The position numbers and the translations under genes were made by a program. Shown piece after piece: positions 14,940 to 22,308 of a DNA stretch of 64,000 bases. Under the pieces are notes generated by a model. It worked only from the letters and a program-made list of their open reading frames with translations. It did no database searches and was not told the DNA's origin. Each line of letters opens with the position of its first letter. The stretch's first letter is position 1. Origin of the DNA: JBBQFI01 sp038237805 (GTDB taxonomy: Bacteria; Verrucomicrobiota; Verrucomicrobiia; Chthoniobacterales; UBA10450); assembly GCA_038237805.1 (NCBI GenBank), contig JBBRYI010000002.1, positions 186,001 to 250,000 on the forward strand. The letters run 5' to 3'.

Positions 14940-16934
14940 CTGCGCGCCGCAGCGTTCGAAGAATTCTGCCGTGAACTCAAACCTTTCTGGCGGTCGCGTC
15001 GGGTCGCCAGCATCGCCTGATGGAACCCAGATCACCATCCCCTCACGAGCCCTGCTCAAAAGCACGCGATATGAATTCAGCATGAACGCGCGGTCGGTGA
15101 CTTGCGCTACTTCGCACCAACGCCGACCAATAAAAGTTTGGTAACGCCAGGTGTTTGTTTGCGGTTCAAAGCTGACGTCGCCCGACCAGCAGACACCGGT
15201 CCAATCAAGCTCGAGGCCCTGACACTCGAACTCTGTGGCAGCTACTTCCAACTGATTGGACGCTCGGACATCATCCAGGTCAGCGAGAAACCAATGCGTA
15301 TAGAGATCGCGATTCGCGAGACGGAAACCGGAGGAAACTTCGATTCCATCCGCGCGAAGACGAATGCCGCCCGAGCTCGCAATTAAACCACAGCGCCGAA
15401 GTCCGCGCGCATGGTCGCGTAACCACGATCGCGCGTTGTCGAGCGAGCGAGATAACCGTATCGGGAACTCGGACATCTGATCCGCGAGCGAAGCAGCTTC
15501 TGCGGCATCGCAGTCGAGAACCGCTTCCACCCACTGCGTGATCTTCTCCGCCCGAAATGAGCGAATGCTTACGTTGAGATGCAGTGCAGGCTCTTTTGAA
15601 ATTGCTAACCGAGAATCGATCGCGTCCGGAAACAATCGATGGCCCGCGAGACTTGCGTCGCCGATCAGACTATTGGGTGAAACTGCGATGCGCCAATGCG
15701 CGAATTCGGCAGACAAGCTCCGGCCCCACTCTTCGATTCCTGCTTCGCCGCTGTTGATTTCCTGACCGCCGCCAATCAATGCGATAATCGCCGCCCAGTC
15801 GCGATGCCGATCCATGATTCGCAAGACCGCGGTCGGCTCTGAATAATCTCCGCGCTTCTTCTTCGCGCTTTGATGCGCATTCCAAGCTCGCTGTGCTTCG
15901 TCGAAGACAATCACCTTTTCGTGAGGCGGCTCATTGTCGCGCTCCTCGGCATGCCGGACAAAGTGATGCACATTTTGAATGAACGTGGAGACGGTCCGGC
16001 TCGCGTCATTCGCACCACCGCGGCGACGGCGGTCGCGTGTGATGGCGGCGGAAACGATCTTCACAAGCGGTCCATTTCCCGAGAGAAACACCGGCGAAGG
16101 AATATCTTCGCCACGGATCTCGCGATTATGAACGACGTTCAGTCCGGCGAGCGTTTTGCCTGCGCCAGGAACACCGGTCACGAAGCAGATGACTTTCTGC
16201 GATTTGCTTCGCGCCTCGCGAATGATCTCAACGAGGCGCTCCGACGTGGTGGTGAGATTCGTTGCTCCTGCCGCTGAATGCGCTATTTCGCGAACGTTGT
16301 GACCGGCGTAAAGGGCGGTCGCGGCTTCGATGATCGTCGGGACGGGCCGGTAGTTAGATCGATCCCACGCGCGCGCGTCAATGCTTTGAAGGTTTGTCCG
16401 TGTTTCTCTGTCGAAGGCGCGTTTGATGATCGCGGCGAGATCTGTGGCGTTCGCTGGGTAGGCTTCGCGCACCAGATCATCATCACCTGCCGAACTTGGC
16501 TCGACAGACTCCGCGTGCGGAGCGACAGCGATAGGCATTATGACGCGATCTCGGCTTTGCTCATGAAAGTCACGCAGATCAAGCGCGTAATCCTCGGCTT
16601 GCCTTCGGGTGCTTGCCGCATGCTTCTTCTCCTCGGTTTTAAACTCGATAACAAAAATTACGTCTCTCGCCAGAACCACTGCGTCGATACGTCGTTGACG
16701 ACGTGGAATGGGATATTCAAGTAGAAGGGACCATTCGTTGACGGACGAATCGCGTTGGACAAGCTCCGACAGCGAGTCCTTGAGGATCGCGATTTCACGA
16801 TGCCAGGCGTCGGTTTGCCGGTGTCGGTGGTCGGCGAAGCCCTCCGCGCTCGCGGCAGTAATTAATTCACCAACAATTGTCGCCGCATCTGATGCTAAGA
16901 ACTCCGCGACCGTTCGACGCGAGTAGGCTGGCAT
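14928..16934 (-). CDS. PD-(D/E)XK nuclease fused to a DUF2075 (SF1-type) helicase
   Basis: 668 aa. The N-terminal region has a restriction-like nuclease core: R-R-I-D-A-V-V-L with D84, V-I-E-F-K with E97 and K99, and Q-A-E-D-Y-A-L-D-L after it. A DUF2075/Schlafen-group ATPase follows: Walker A GVPGAGKT at 254-261, Walker B-like V-F-D-E-A-Q-R (DEAQR at 345-349), and the late motifs F-E-C-Q-G-L-E-L-D and Y-R-V-L-L-S-R-A-R-E-G-M. This architecture is typical of nucleic-acid-processing and defence proteins. It is transcribed against the surrounding island and sits 4 nt after its own XRE gene. The left end abuts the truncated methyltransferase, which suggests insertion into that operon. Confidence 0.88.
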   Translation of the reverse strand: MPAYSRRTVAEFLASDAATIVGELITAASAEGFADHRHRQTDAWHREIAILKDSLSELVQRDSSVNEWSLLLEYPIPRRQRRIDAVVLARDVIFVIEFKTEEKKHAASTRRQAEDYALDLRDFHEQSRDRVIMPIAVAPHAESVEPSSAGDDDLVREAYPANATDLAAIIKRAFDRETRTNLQSIDARAWDRSNYRPVPTIIEAATALYAGHNVREIAHSAAGATNLTTTSERLVEIIREARSKSQKVICFVTGVPGAGKTLAGLNVVHNREIRGEDIPSPVFLSGNGPLVKIVSAAITRDRRRRGGANDASRTVSTFIQNVHHFVRHAEERDNEPPHEKVIVFDEAQRAWNAHQSAKKKRGDYSEPTAVLRIMDRHRDWAAIIALIGGGQEINSGEAGIEEWGRSLSAEFAHWRIAVSPNSLIGDASLAGHRLFPDAIDSRLAISKEPALHLNVSIRSFRAEKITQWVEAVLDCDAAEAASLADQMSEFPIRLSRSLDNARSWLRDHARGLRRCGLIASSGGIRLRADGIEVSSGFRLANRDLYTHWFLADLDDVRASNQLEVAATEFECQGLELDWTGVCWSGDVSFEPQTNTWRYQTFIGRRWCEVAQVTDRAFMLNSYRVLLSRAREGMVIWVPSGDAGDPTRPPERFEFTAEFFERCGAQLLS

Positions 16935-16938
16935 CGCG

Positions 16939-17181
16939 TTATTTTCTCTCTCCGAGCAGCCACGTAACCGTGACGCCCAGCGCCTTAGCGAACGCTTTCA
17001 ACTCAAAGTCGAGGACGCAGCGTGCACCGATCTCGATTTTTGAAATGCCTGCTCGATCAATGCTCACGCCGAGCGAAGCGAGCTTACCCGAAAGTTGATC
17101 CTGTGTGAGCGGCCGCATCCGCTCGAGACGAGCTTCACGAACGCGTTTGCCGATCAGATTGAGTGAGTCGGAGTCGGCCAT
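16939..17181 (-). CDS. XRE-family regulator paired with the nuclease-helicase
   Basis: 80 aa from the ATG at 17181; a longer frame to 17247 would overlap the divergent gene at 17242, so the inner start is preferred. Helix-turn-helix: R-M-R-P-L-T-Q-D-Q-L-S-G-K-L, I-D-R-A-G-I-S-K-I-E-I-G, F-A-K-A-L-G-V-T-V-T-W-L-L. It ends four bases before the DUF2075 gene, so the two are one operon, and it probably regulates that operon from the 60-bp divergent region. It is not closely related to the XRE at 14218. Confidence 0.85.
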   Translation of the reverse strand: MADSDSLNLIGKRVREARLERMRPLTQDQLSGKLASLGVSIDRAGISKIEIGARCVLDFELKAFAKALGVTVTWLLGERK

Positions 17182-17241
17182 CGCGCCGTTTAGATAACAG
17201 AACGCTTGCCGTTGCGTGTTCCCGATTAGAACATCGCTTTC

Positions 17242-17742
17242 ATGCACACACGACCTGACTCCAGCGGCGAAAGACTGTTAATCGACTATTTTTACTTGCC
17301 TGCTCCGAAGAATGAGCCGCCAGAAACGCGACGCCGAAAGAGGACGAAACAAGGGAAGTTTCCGGCTGACGAAGTTGAGTCGATAGAACCTCGAAAGAAA
17401 CGCTATCGTATCCAGCAGATCGCCGGAGGTTTCTCTATATCGAAGGGGGAGAAAGACGCGCCAGTTCCGGACCTCCTCGATATTCGCGTGGCCTACCTGG
17501 TTCGACGTGGCCGACCGCTTGGGCAGTACGATCCAGCGGACTTCGAGCTGGATAAGAATCCGATTCGCTTCGAGCCTCCACCGGTCGGCGCGAGTGTTCA
17601 GAGTTGTTCTAAGAATCGCGCACTGATTGAAGTGACTGACTCTGATTTTCAGATTTCGGTCGTGGGTTTCGACGCCAACCGAGATGTGTTCGTCGATGTC
17701 GAAGTAAAGCCGAAGGCCAAATCGGATGATCCGGAAGTTTAA
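17242..17742 (+). CDS. Unknown protein of the defence-like island, possibly a 5'-truncated gene
   Basis: 166 aa, unrecognised. A charged Lys/Arg-rich N-terminus (R-R-R-K-R-T-K near 30) is followed by a compact beta-rich region from about residue 53: Y-R-I-Q-Q-I-A-G-G-F-S-I, I-R-V-A-Y-L-V-R-R-G, Y-D-P-A-D-F-E-L, V-V-G-F-D-A-N-R-D. This part looks like the C-terminal domain of a larger protein, and the gene begins right at the edge of the inserted XRE/helicase pair, so loss of a longer N-terminus is plausible. It overlaps the next gene by 17 bases. It is transcribed with the three following genes towards vsr. Confidence 0.5.
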   Translation: MHTRPDSSGERLLIDYFYLPAPKNEPPETRRRKRTKQGKFPADEVESIEPRKKRYRIQQIAGGFSISKGEKDAPVPDLLDIRVAYLVRRGRPLGQYDPADFELDKNPIRFEPPPVGASVQSCSKNRALIEVTDSDFQISVVGFDANRDVFVDVEVKPKAKSDDPEV

Positions 17743-18076
17743 TTACACCGGTCGCGAAAGGATTCTGGGGAACGATGTCCGAATTCTTCTGAAGGAGGAG
17801 GACAGTCTGCGGACCTTTGATGCAAGTATCGATCTCGACGGGTACGAATTGCCGGCTAGCGCATTGGTCGATGTCGAGGCCTATCGCTCGGGTTCGCCGA
17901 CGTGGATGCGTTTCTCCTTTGGAAATGTGGCGAAGATTGAAGCGCCGGCAGATCGCAGGCTGACGGAATTTGATTCCTTTGACGGAATCAAATTCCGCGT
18001 GCGTGTGACGTCGGTTGAAGAGCCGACGGGGCTGCTGTTAGCCGAGGCCGATCGGATCACGCTGAAGGAAGCCTGA
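17726..18076 (+). CDS. Unknown small protein of the defence-like island
   Basis: 116 aa, start overlapping the previous gene. All-beta appearance: F-N-Y-T-G-R-E-R-I, F-D-A-S-I-D-L-D-G-Y-E-L-P, V-E-A-Y-R-S-G-S-P-T-W-M-R-F-S-F-G, then G-I-K-F-R-V-R-V-T-S-V-E and L-L-L-A-E-A-D-R-I. There is no signal peptide and no known motif. The tight spacing within the cluster 17242-19649 says it acts with its neighbours. An assembly or adaptor role would fit the small beta-domain, but this is a guess. Confidence 0.55.
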   Translation: MIRKFNYTGRERILGNDVRILLKEEDSLRTFDASIDLDGYELPASALVDVEAYRSGSPTWMRFSFGNVAKIEAPADRRLTEFDSFDGIKFRVRVTSVEEPTGLLLAEADRITLKEA

Positions 18077-18101
18077 AGAAGAGAAAGAGAATCGAGTTTC
18101 A

Positions 18102-18493
18102 TTGCTGCCAGTCGTTCCGTACGATTTGGGTGAACAACTGTGGCGAGTGGACTTCGAAGTGGAGCCATCTCTCCTCGTCAATAAGGCCGTCGGCGACTGG
18201 AGAGCAGTATCACTCTCACCTGGGTTTGTGGCATTGGTTTATCCGGCCGTCCTGCGCGAAGTGCTCACACGCACGCTGCTTTTCGAAAAGCATTTCGATC
18301 TTGATGATCCCGAAGAGCCGCTATCGAGGTGGCTGCGTTTTGCTTCGCTGCTGCCGGGGATGGGTGAACCTCCCACGGGGATGAAGGCTTGGAGGCGAGT
18401 CGTGACTGGATCGAAAGCGCAGTGGCTGCCTTCGCTCGCAGGTGCGGGATGCTGGCGAAATTTGACACGTTCTGGACGGAGACGGCGAAATGA
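18102..18493 (+). pseudogene. Unknown gene of the island carrying a G-run frameshift
   Basis: Starts at TTG 18102, the only possible start after the in-frame stop at 18063. The first about 92 codons read coherently (F-E-V-E-P-S-L-L-V-N, A-V-L-R-E-V-L-T-R-T-L-L, W-L-R-F-A-S-L-L-P-G-M-G-E-P-P-T). At the GGGG near 18377-18380 the good reading moves to the +2 frame: D-E-G-L-E-A-S-R-D-W-I-E-S-A-V-A then F-D-T-F-W-T-E-T-A-K, ending in a TGA that overlaps the next ATG in the usual ATGA manner. One extra G would restore a gene of about 130 codons. Either a recent mutation or a sequencing error explains it. The unshifted frame runs on to 18509 with no family character. Confidence 0.6.
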
Positions 18494-19209
18494 GATTGCG
18501 GCGCCTTAATGAGGAAGGGATTAGGCTGTTCGGCGAATATCTTGATTCGTTGAAAACGCCAACGCCGCTCCCCCACCCGGTTAATCTCCTCACTGATAAC
18601 GCCACTTCTGAGGATATCGGGTCGACAGCGGAAGTTGTGTCTCGCGACTTCGAAAGCCGCTTCCAAGCGGCGCAATATCTTCAGGAGCGCCTCACCGAAT
18701 CCGGATTGTTTGAATTGCATCGGGATCGGGGCTTCTGGACATGGCTTGCGCTTTTTTATCACGAAACGCTTTGTCCAATGGATGGTCGCGGGCAGCGAAA
18801 TCCGGGAGCGCGAGCCAGACATATACTCGAATCCACGAACTATCAGCGATATTACCGGCACCTGCTGGCCGGACCTTGGCTGATCTATCGCGCTCATCGG
18901 GATGATCCAAGTCGCGCGCTGGCCGTGCTGTGGCAGCCGGTTGATACGCCGGGCGACATTGTCGAGCAGCTGGCGTCGCGTCAGGAGTTAATCTCGAATC
19001 GCGCGATCATGTCGGCGGCGACCGAACTCTATATCGACCGTACGACGCGCACAGCAAAACGGGGCGCCGGCGGAAAGTCGCGCGGGAGCGCACGTCGATT
19101 AGCTTCTCTTTGCAACCAACTTGATGTGACATGGGATCTGTACGCAATGAGCGCGCCGGCATTGCTCGACAAACTGCCGCGCGAATTCGCGCGCTTCCGA
19201 GCACCGTAG
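18490..19209 (+). CDS. Unknown island protein (DUF6339-like)
   Basis: 239 aa, start overlapping the previous stop (ATGA). Features: F-G-E-Y-L-D-S-L near the start, then R-D-R-G-F-W-T-W-L-A-L-F-Y-H-E-T-L-C-P and Y-Q-R-Y-Y-R-H-L-L-A-G-P-W-L-I-Y, then Q-L-A-S-R-Q-E-L-I, ending L-L-D-K-L-P-R-E-F. The F-W-x-W-L-A-L-F-Y plus R-Y-Y-R-H-L-L pattern resembles DUF6339, a family I recall next to methyltransferase and vsr genes; this is from memory and not certain. It is soluble and helical. The downstream vsr reading frame starts inside its 3' end. Confidence 0.6.
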   Translation: MRLRRLNEEGIRLFGEYLDSLKTPTPLPHPVNLLTDNATSEDIGSTAEVVSRDFESRFQAAQYLQERLTESGLFELHRDRGFWTWLALFYHETLCPMDGRGQRNPGARARHILESTNYQRYYRHLLAGPWLIYRAHRDDPSRALAVLWQPVDTPGDIVEQLASRQELISNRAIMSAATELYIDRTTRTAKRGAGGKSRGSARRLASLCNQLDVTWDLYAMSAPALLDKLPREFARFRAP

Positions 19210-19649
19210 GCCGCACCGACGTCTTCACGCCCGAGAAACGCTCGGCCGTGATGTCGCGCATTCGCGCGAACGGAAATCGTGACACGGAGTTGCGGATGAT
19301 TGCCCTGCTTCGTGCATCTCAACTCAAGGGTTGGCGACGCAACAAAAAGCTGTTTGGCAAGCCCGACTTCGTTTTCCTGAAGCAAAGGGTTGTTGTTTTC
19401 GTTGACGGATGCTTCTGGCATCGGCACAGAGGTTGCAAGTTTACCTACACGCCGAAAAGTCGCTCTGAGTTCTGGCTGCCAAAGTTCGAAAGGAATATTG
19501 CCCGTGATCGGCTCGTGGCGCGCACACTACGGAAGGCCGGATGGCGTGTTGTAAAAGTTTGGGAATGTCAGCTGGGAGTAAAGAGACGAGCTCGCGTACT
19601 AACCAAGCTTCGAAGCGCTCTTAGCGATTCCCCTCCACGAAGAAAGTAG
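19131..19649 (+). CDS. vsr: Very short patch repair endonuclease Vsr
   Basis: 172 aa. It nicks DNA 5' of T in T:G mismatches made by deamination of 5-methylcytosine, and normally accompanies a C5 methyltransferase. Family blocks: D-V-F-T-P-E-K-R-S-A-V-M-S-R-I-R, F-G-K-P-D-F-V-F with the metal-binding D79, V-D-G-C-F-W-H-R-H-R-G-C with H97, and K-F-E-R-N-I-A-R-D. The conserved part begins near residue 29; no better start than ATG 19131 exists, and this overlaps the previous gene by 79 bases. With the dcm gene broken, the enzyme has lost its cognate methyltransferase in this window. Confidence 0.92.
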   Translation: MGSVRNERAGIARQTAARIRALPSTVGRTDVFTPEKRSAVMSRIRANGNRDTELRMIALLRASQLKGWRRNKKLFGKPDFVFLKQRVVVFVDGCFWHRHRGCKFTYTPKSRSEFWLPKFERNIARDRLVARTLRKAGWRVVKVWECQLGVKRRARVLTKLRSALSDSPPRRK

Positions 19650-19802
19650 GAAGCCAAAAAGAAAGTAGGAAGTAGAACTCCGAAAGCGTTCGCCCGCCGC
19701 GGCGGGCAGGCTGAGCGGGAGGCTAAAGTAGAAAACACATCAAAAAGTGACGAGTGACCCACCACGGCGGGTTCGTCGGAACGCGAACATGTGACGAGTG
19801 AC
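19642..19802. repeat. Short direct repeats and a 16-bp palindrome between island and toxin-antitoxin locus
   Basis: GAAAGTAGGAAG occurs at 19642-19653 and 19661-19672; GTGACGAGTGAC at 19747-19758 and 19791-19802; and GCCCGCCGCGGCGGGC, a perfect palindrome, at 19692-19707. No gene is seen from 19650 to 19882. Confidence 0.6.
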
Positions 19803-19882
19803 GAGCGGGCATTCAGGAGGCATGGGACACCTTAGAAATTTTCTGATTCGCGAGCGTATTAATCTTTGATAAGCTGTTTCAC

Positions 19883-20146
19883 GTGAGCTTGGAGCAACTC
19901 GAAAATGCGATTCTTGACCTGGCCCCGAAGGAACGACAACGGCTGGCCGTTTGGTTCGAGGAAAATCGACGGGAATTGCTCGGCGACGAGCCGGACGAAC
20001 TGAGCGAAGAACAAATGGCTGAACTCGTTCGGCGTCGCGATCTGGCACTGGCGCATCCTGAATTGCTGGAGGCTTGGGACGGCACCATTGAGCGCGCCCG
20101 CGAGCGACTTCATGAGTTTCGTCGTCAGAAAACTTCCGCTCGCTGA
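19883..20146 (+). CDS. Antitoxin-like addiction module protein
   Basis: 87 aa, acidic and helical: L-E-Q-L-E-N-A-I-L-D-L-A-P-K-E-R-Q-R-L-A near the start, then W-F-E-E-N, and a charged tail. The L-x-L-x-x-x-E-R-x-x-L-A/V helix is the common N-terminal element of putative addiction-module antitoxins in this group. Its 3' end overlaps the ParE-like toxin start at 20112 by 35 bases, the normal arrangement for such pairs. It probably represses its own promoter together with the toxin. GTG start; an ATG further in is not favoured. Confidence 0.75.
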   Translation: MSLEQLENAILDLAPKERQRLAVWFEENRRELLGDEPDELSEEQMAELVRRRDLALAHPELLEAWDGTIERARERLHEFRRQKTSAR

Positions 20147-20423
20147 ACAGGACGCGCTCGACGCCGCAATCTGGTATGAGGAACGCCAGCCCGGTCTAGG
20201 CGATGAGTTCCTGACCGAAGTGGATCGCGCCGTCTGGGCTCTAAGTGAATCAGCGCTGCTTTACCGGGTCCGATTCGCGGAGGTACGTCGCGCATCGATT
20301 CACCGCTTCAAGTTCTATGGGATCTATTACGTAATTCGTGAAGAGGAGGTTTGGATTCTGGCGATCTTTCACGGGCGCCGCCATCCGCGGGTCGTGCAAG
20401 AACGCGCTGCAGGAATCGGCTGA
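20112..20423 (+). CDS. RelE/ParE superfamily toxin
   Basis: 103 aa from the ATG at 20112. The fold signature is clear: V-V-R-K-L-P-L-A-E-Q-D-A-L-D-A-A-I-W-Y, then G-L-G-D-E-F-L-T-E-V-D-R, R-V-R-F-A-E-V-R-R, F-P/F-Y-G-I-Y-Y-V-I-R, and the C-terminal strand W-I-L-A-I-F-H-G-R-R-H-P. ParE members block gyrase and RelE members cut mRNA; the sequence alone does not decide, although the R-R-H-P ending is common in ParE-like proteins. It is co-expressed with the overlapping antitoxin. Its stop lies next to a truncated toxin gene read from the opposite strand. Confidence 0.82.
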   Translation: MSFVVRKLPLAEQDALDAAIWYEERQPGLGDEFLTEVDRAVWALSESALLYRVRFAEVRRASIHRFKFYGIYYVIREEEVWILAIFHGRRHPRVVQERAAGIG

Positions 20424-20488
20424 CGCGATTCAACGAGCTCTTTGAGGTCAGCAATGGCGCTGTCGGCGATCAGGACTTTGAAATCCAT
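20424..20488 (-). pseudogene. 5' fragment of a second ParE/RelE-like toxin
   Basis: From an ATG at 20488, overlapping the end of the antitoxin gene at 20470-20685, the frame reads M-D-F-K-V-L-I-A-D-S-A-I-A-D-L-K-E-L-V-E. This is the first strand and helix of a RelE/ParE toxin. It then turns into sequence antisense to the end of the plus-strand toxin at 20423, so the rest of the gene was deleted where the two loci now meet. Confidence 0.55.
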
Positions 20489-20685
20489 GGCGGAATCATC
20501 GCTTTCACTTCGTCAATCGAATGCACTCTGCCGGCTTCGACATCTTTCAAGCCACGCTCCAACGCGGCTTCCAACGCAGCATCATCCGGCTCGGCATTAA
20601 CGGCAAACAATTCGGCAGCAAGCAGCGCCTTATCATGCGCGTTTAGATTCGCGATGGCCGACTTGATTTCTTGCAGCGTGCTCAT
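20470..20685 (-). CDS. Antitoxin-like protein, toxin partner truncated
   Basis: 71 aa from the ATG at 20685. Helical start T-L-Q-E-I-K-S-A-I-A-N-L, then A-A-L-E-R-G-L-K-D-V-E-A-G-R-V-H and a W-I-S-K-S end; the D-V-E-A-G-R-V segment is usual in antitoxins of ParE-type modules. Its stop overlaps the start of the truncated toxin at 20488. It follows the addiction-module gene at 20693-20911 by 7 nt on the same strand. With the toxin reduced to 20 codons the module cannot poison the cell. Confidence 0.65.
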   Translation of the reverse strand: MSTLQEIKSAIANLNAHDKALLAAELFAVNAEPDDAALEAALERGLKDVEAGRVHSIDEVKAMIPPWISKS

Positions 20686-20692
20686 TTTGTTT

Positions 20693-20911
20693 TCAACGCT
20701 GCAGGTGTTCTTTAAGTTCAGCAACGCTGAGGAACCTGGCCTCACCCGAGTCTATCTTTGCCTTGCGCGCGGCGAGCACTTCCCCGTGCCATTCCGGCGA
20801 CTCGATGTCTCTTGCTTCTTTAGAAAGAGAAGCCCAGAGCCGTTCCATTGCCTGAAGCCGGTCGGCTGTATTCAGGCGCAAGACCTCTTCTTTCAATTCA
20901 AGAACGCTCAC
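20693..20911 (-). CDS. Addiction module component protein
   Basis: 72 aa from a GTG at 20911; a longer frame upstream (to 21016) has low-complexity content and no family features. L-E-L-K-E-E-V-L-R-L-N-T-A-D-R-L at the start, S-P-E-W-H-G-E-V-L-A-A-R in the centre and S-V-A-E-L-K-E-H-L at the end fit the putative addiction module component family (TIGR02574 type). No adjacent toxin of its own is visible. Two antitoxin-like genes in tandem suggest stacked remnants of separate modules. Confidence 0.7.
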   Translation of the reverse strand: MSVLELKEEVLRLNTADRLQAMERLWASLSKEARDIESPEWHGEVLAARKAKIDSGEARFLSVAELKEHLQR

Positions 20912-21027
20912 GGGAATGCAATCATACCATCCCCGATATGCTCGCTCAAGATGATCTGGCAAAGGGTGCGCCGGGGCGCCTCCCTCCAAAACACACGGGA
21001 ACCGCGAGATCTCCAAATTCGCTCAGG

Positions 21028-21052
21028 GTGACAACGCAATAGGCGTTGTCAC
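21028..21052 (-). terminator. Hairpin overlapping the korB stop
   Basis: GTGACAACGC / GCGTTGTCAC, a ten-base perfect stem with loop AATAG, starting at the korB stop codon on the minus strand. It has no T run on the exit side. It is a likely transcript end or RNA-stabilising structure for the kor operon. Confidence 0.55.
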
Positions 21053-21996
21053 TTCATGCGGTCGAAGGTTTTTTGAAGTAATTGCAAATCGGTGGCATTC
21101 CCGTTTTTCTCGCGACTGCTCTCGATCCATTTCTTTTCCAAGGCGTTCTTGGTGGGCCGGTCGCTTTGGTAAAAAACGCCGAAGACGCCGGGAAAAGGTA
21201 GTTGCGCGAGTTTGTAGGCGGCGAGCTCGTCGGTGACGTCGTGGCGCAGCTCGTCCTCGGGACTGTTGTCCCATTTCTTTTCTTCGATCAACTCGAACGC
21301 GCCGCCTTTGCGCGGATTGGCCGGATCGAAGACGCCGGGATAAAATTCGACGCATTCACTCAAACACTCGATGACGCTGAAGCCCTGGTGATCCATGGCG
21401 CGCTCGATCATCTGGATCATGTGATTGACCTGCGTGGCGTGCGTGCGCGCGATGAAGCTGGCGCCGGCGCTGATGAGTTGTTTCATCGGGTTGACCGGCA
21501 TGTCGATCGCGCCGGTCGGGTCGGTCTTGGATTTGAAACCGATGGGCGACGTGGGCGAGGTCTGCTTTTTGGTCAGGCCATAGACGAAGTTGTCCATGAT
21601 GAAGTAGACTAGGTTGATGTTCTTGCGCGCGCCGTGATTGAGATGGTTGCCGCCGATGGAGAAGCCGTCGCCGTCGCCACCAAAGAGGAAGACGTGCAGA
21701 TCGGGCCGGGCCAGGCTGATGCCGGAGGCGAGCGGGACGGCGCGGCCGTGGATGAAGTGCGCGCCGAAGCCGTTGACGAAATAAGGAAAGCGCGATGAGC
21801 AACCGATGCCGGCGAGGGTGACGATCTTTTCGTGATCGAGCTGGCGTTTCTCGATGACTTTGTAATAGGACGCGAGCACCGCGAAGTCGCCGCAGCCGGG
21901 ACACCAGGTCGGATGATCGGCGGTGACGGCTTTCTTGGTGAGTTTCTCGCGCGGGATGTCGGCGGGTGGCGGTGCGATTGTTGTTTCAGTGCTCAT
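21049..21996 (-). CDS. korB: 2-oxoacid:ferredoxin oxidoreductase, beta subunit
   Basis: 315 aa. It binds thiamine diphosphate and completes the active site of the CoA-dependent 2-oxoacid oxidoreductase (usually 2-oxoglutarate to succinyl-CoA with reduced ferredoxin). It shows W-C-P-G-C-G-D-F near residue 32, G-I-G-C-S-S-R-F-P-Y-F, the ThDP-motif G-G-D-G-D-G-F-S-I-G-G-N-H, and M-D-N-F-V-Y-G-L-T-K-K-Q-T-S-P. The last two are the magnesium/ThDP-binding region of this family. It lies downstream of korA on the same strand, separated by two short frames. Substrate preference for 2-oxoglutarate over pyruvate is inferred from the KorA-type partner and not proven. Confidence 0.9.
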   Translation of the reverse strand: MSTETTIAPPPADIPREKLTKKAVTADHPTWCPGCGDFAVLASYYKVIEKRQLDHEKIVTLAGIGCSSRFPYFVNGFGAHFIHGRAVPLASGISLARPDLHVFLFGGDGDGFSIGGNHLNHGARKNINLVYFIMDNFVYGLTKKQTSPTSPIGFKSKTDPTGAIDMPVNPMKQLISAGASFIARTHATQVNHMIQMIERAMDHQGFSVIECLSECVEFYPGVFDPANPRKGGAFELIEEKKWDNSPEDELRHDVTDELAAYKLAQLPFPGVFGVFYQSDRPTKNALEKKWIESSREKNGNATDLQLLQKTFDRMK

Positions 21997-22012
21997 AAGG
22001 AAATTCGATTGG

Positions 22013-22084
22013 CCCTCACCTCAGTCCTCTCCCACAGGGAGAGGAGGACTGCATCGGCAGCGCAGGTGGTGTTTCAGTGCTCAT
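22013..22084 (-). repeat. REP-like palindrome with a duplicated korB start
   Basis: CAGTCCTCTCCC-aca-GGGAGAGG(A)GGACTG (22022-22051) forms a hairpin with a short bulge, preceded by CCTCACC as in many dispersed REP elements. On the minus strand a 22-codon frame from an ATG at 22084 repeats the korB start (ATGAGCACTGAAAC) and runs into the palindrome to a TGA at 22016. The same ATGAGCACTGAA also opens the gene at 22308. The element seems to have inserted into, and duplicated, the korB 5' end. Confidence 0.55.
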
Positions 22085-22095
22085 TTTAGAATTCA

Positions 22096-22308
22096 TCAGG
22101 CCTTCTCCGGTAGCTGTGCGGAATCGGGGCGGGTTTCGTTTGTTCCAGCAGCAGCGTTCTCGGCTTCAGTTCCGGGTTTGGTTGGAGTGTTGTCGCCGGC
22201 GCGATCGGATCTCGACGAGACCGCTGCTTGCGCACGGTCGGTTGCCCCTGCGGTGGCGGGATCTTTCGCCACCGGCTTTACATCGGAACCTTTTGCTTCA
22301 GTGCTCAT
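22096..22308 (-). CDS. Possible disordered 70-aa protein between korA and korB
   Basis: 70 aa, starting with the same MSTE codons as korB. Composition is Ala/Asp/Lys/Pro/Thr/Glu-rich with no hydrophobic core (G-S-D-V-K-P-V-A-K-D-P, N-T-P-T-K-P-G-T-E-A), so disordered if made. The frame is clean and in line with the operon, but such composition can arise by chance in GC-rich DNA. It may be a product of the start-site duplication seen at 22084. No function is suggested. Confidence 0.35.
   Translation of the reverse strand: MSTEAKGSDVKPVAKDPATAGATDRAQAAVSSRSDRAGDNTPTKPGTEAENAAAGTNETRPDSAQLPEKA

Noticed and set aside
20351..21031. 226-codon plus-strand frame over the second antitoxin cluster
   Set aside because: It is antisense to two well-supported small genes and to the truncated toxin, and has Ser/Arg-rich noise composition.
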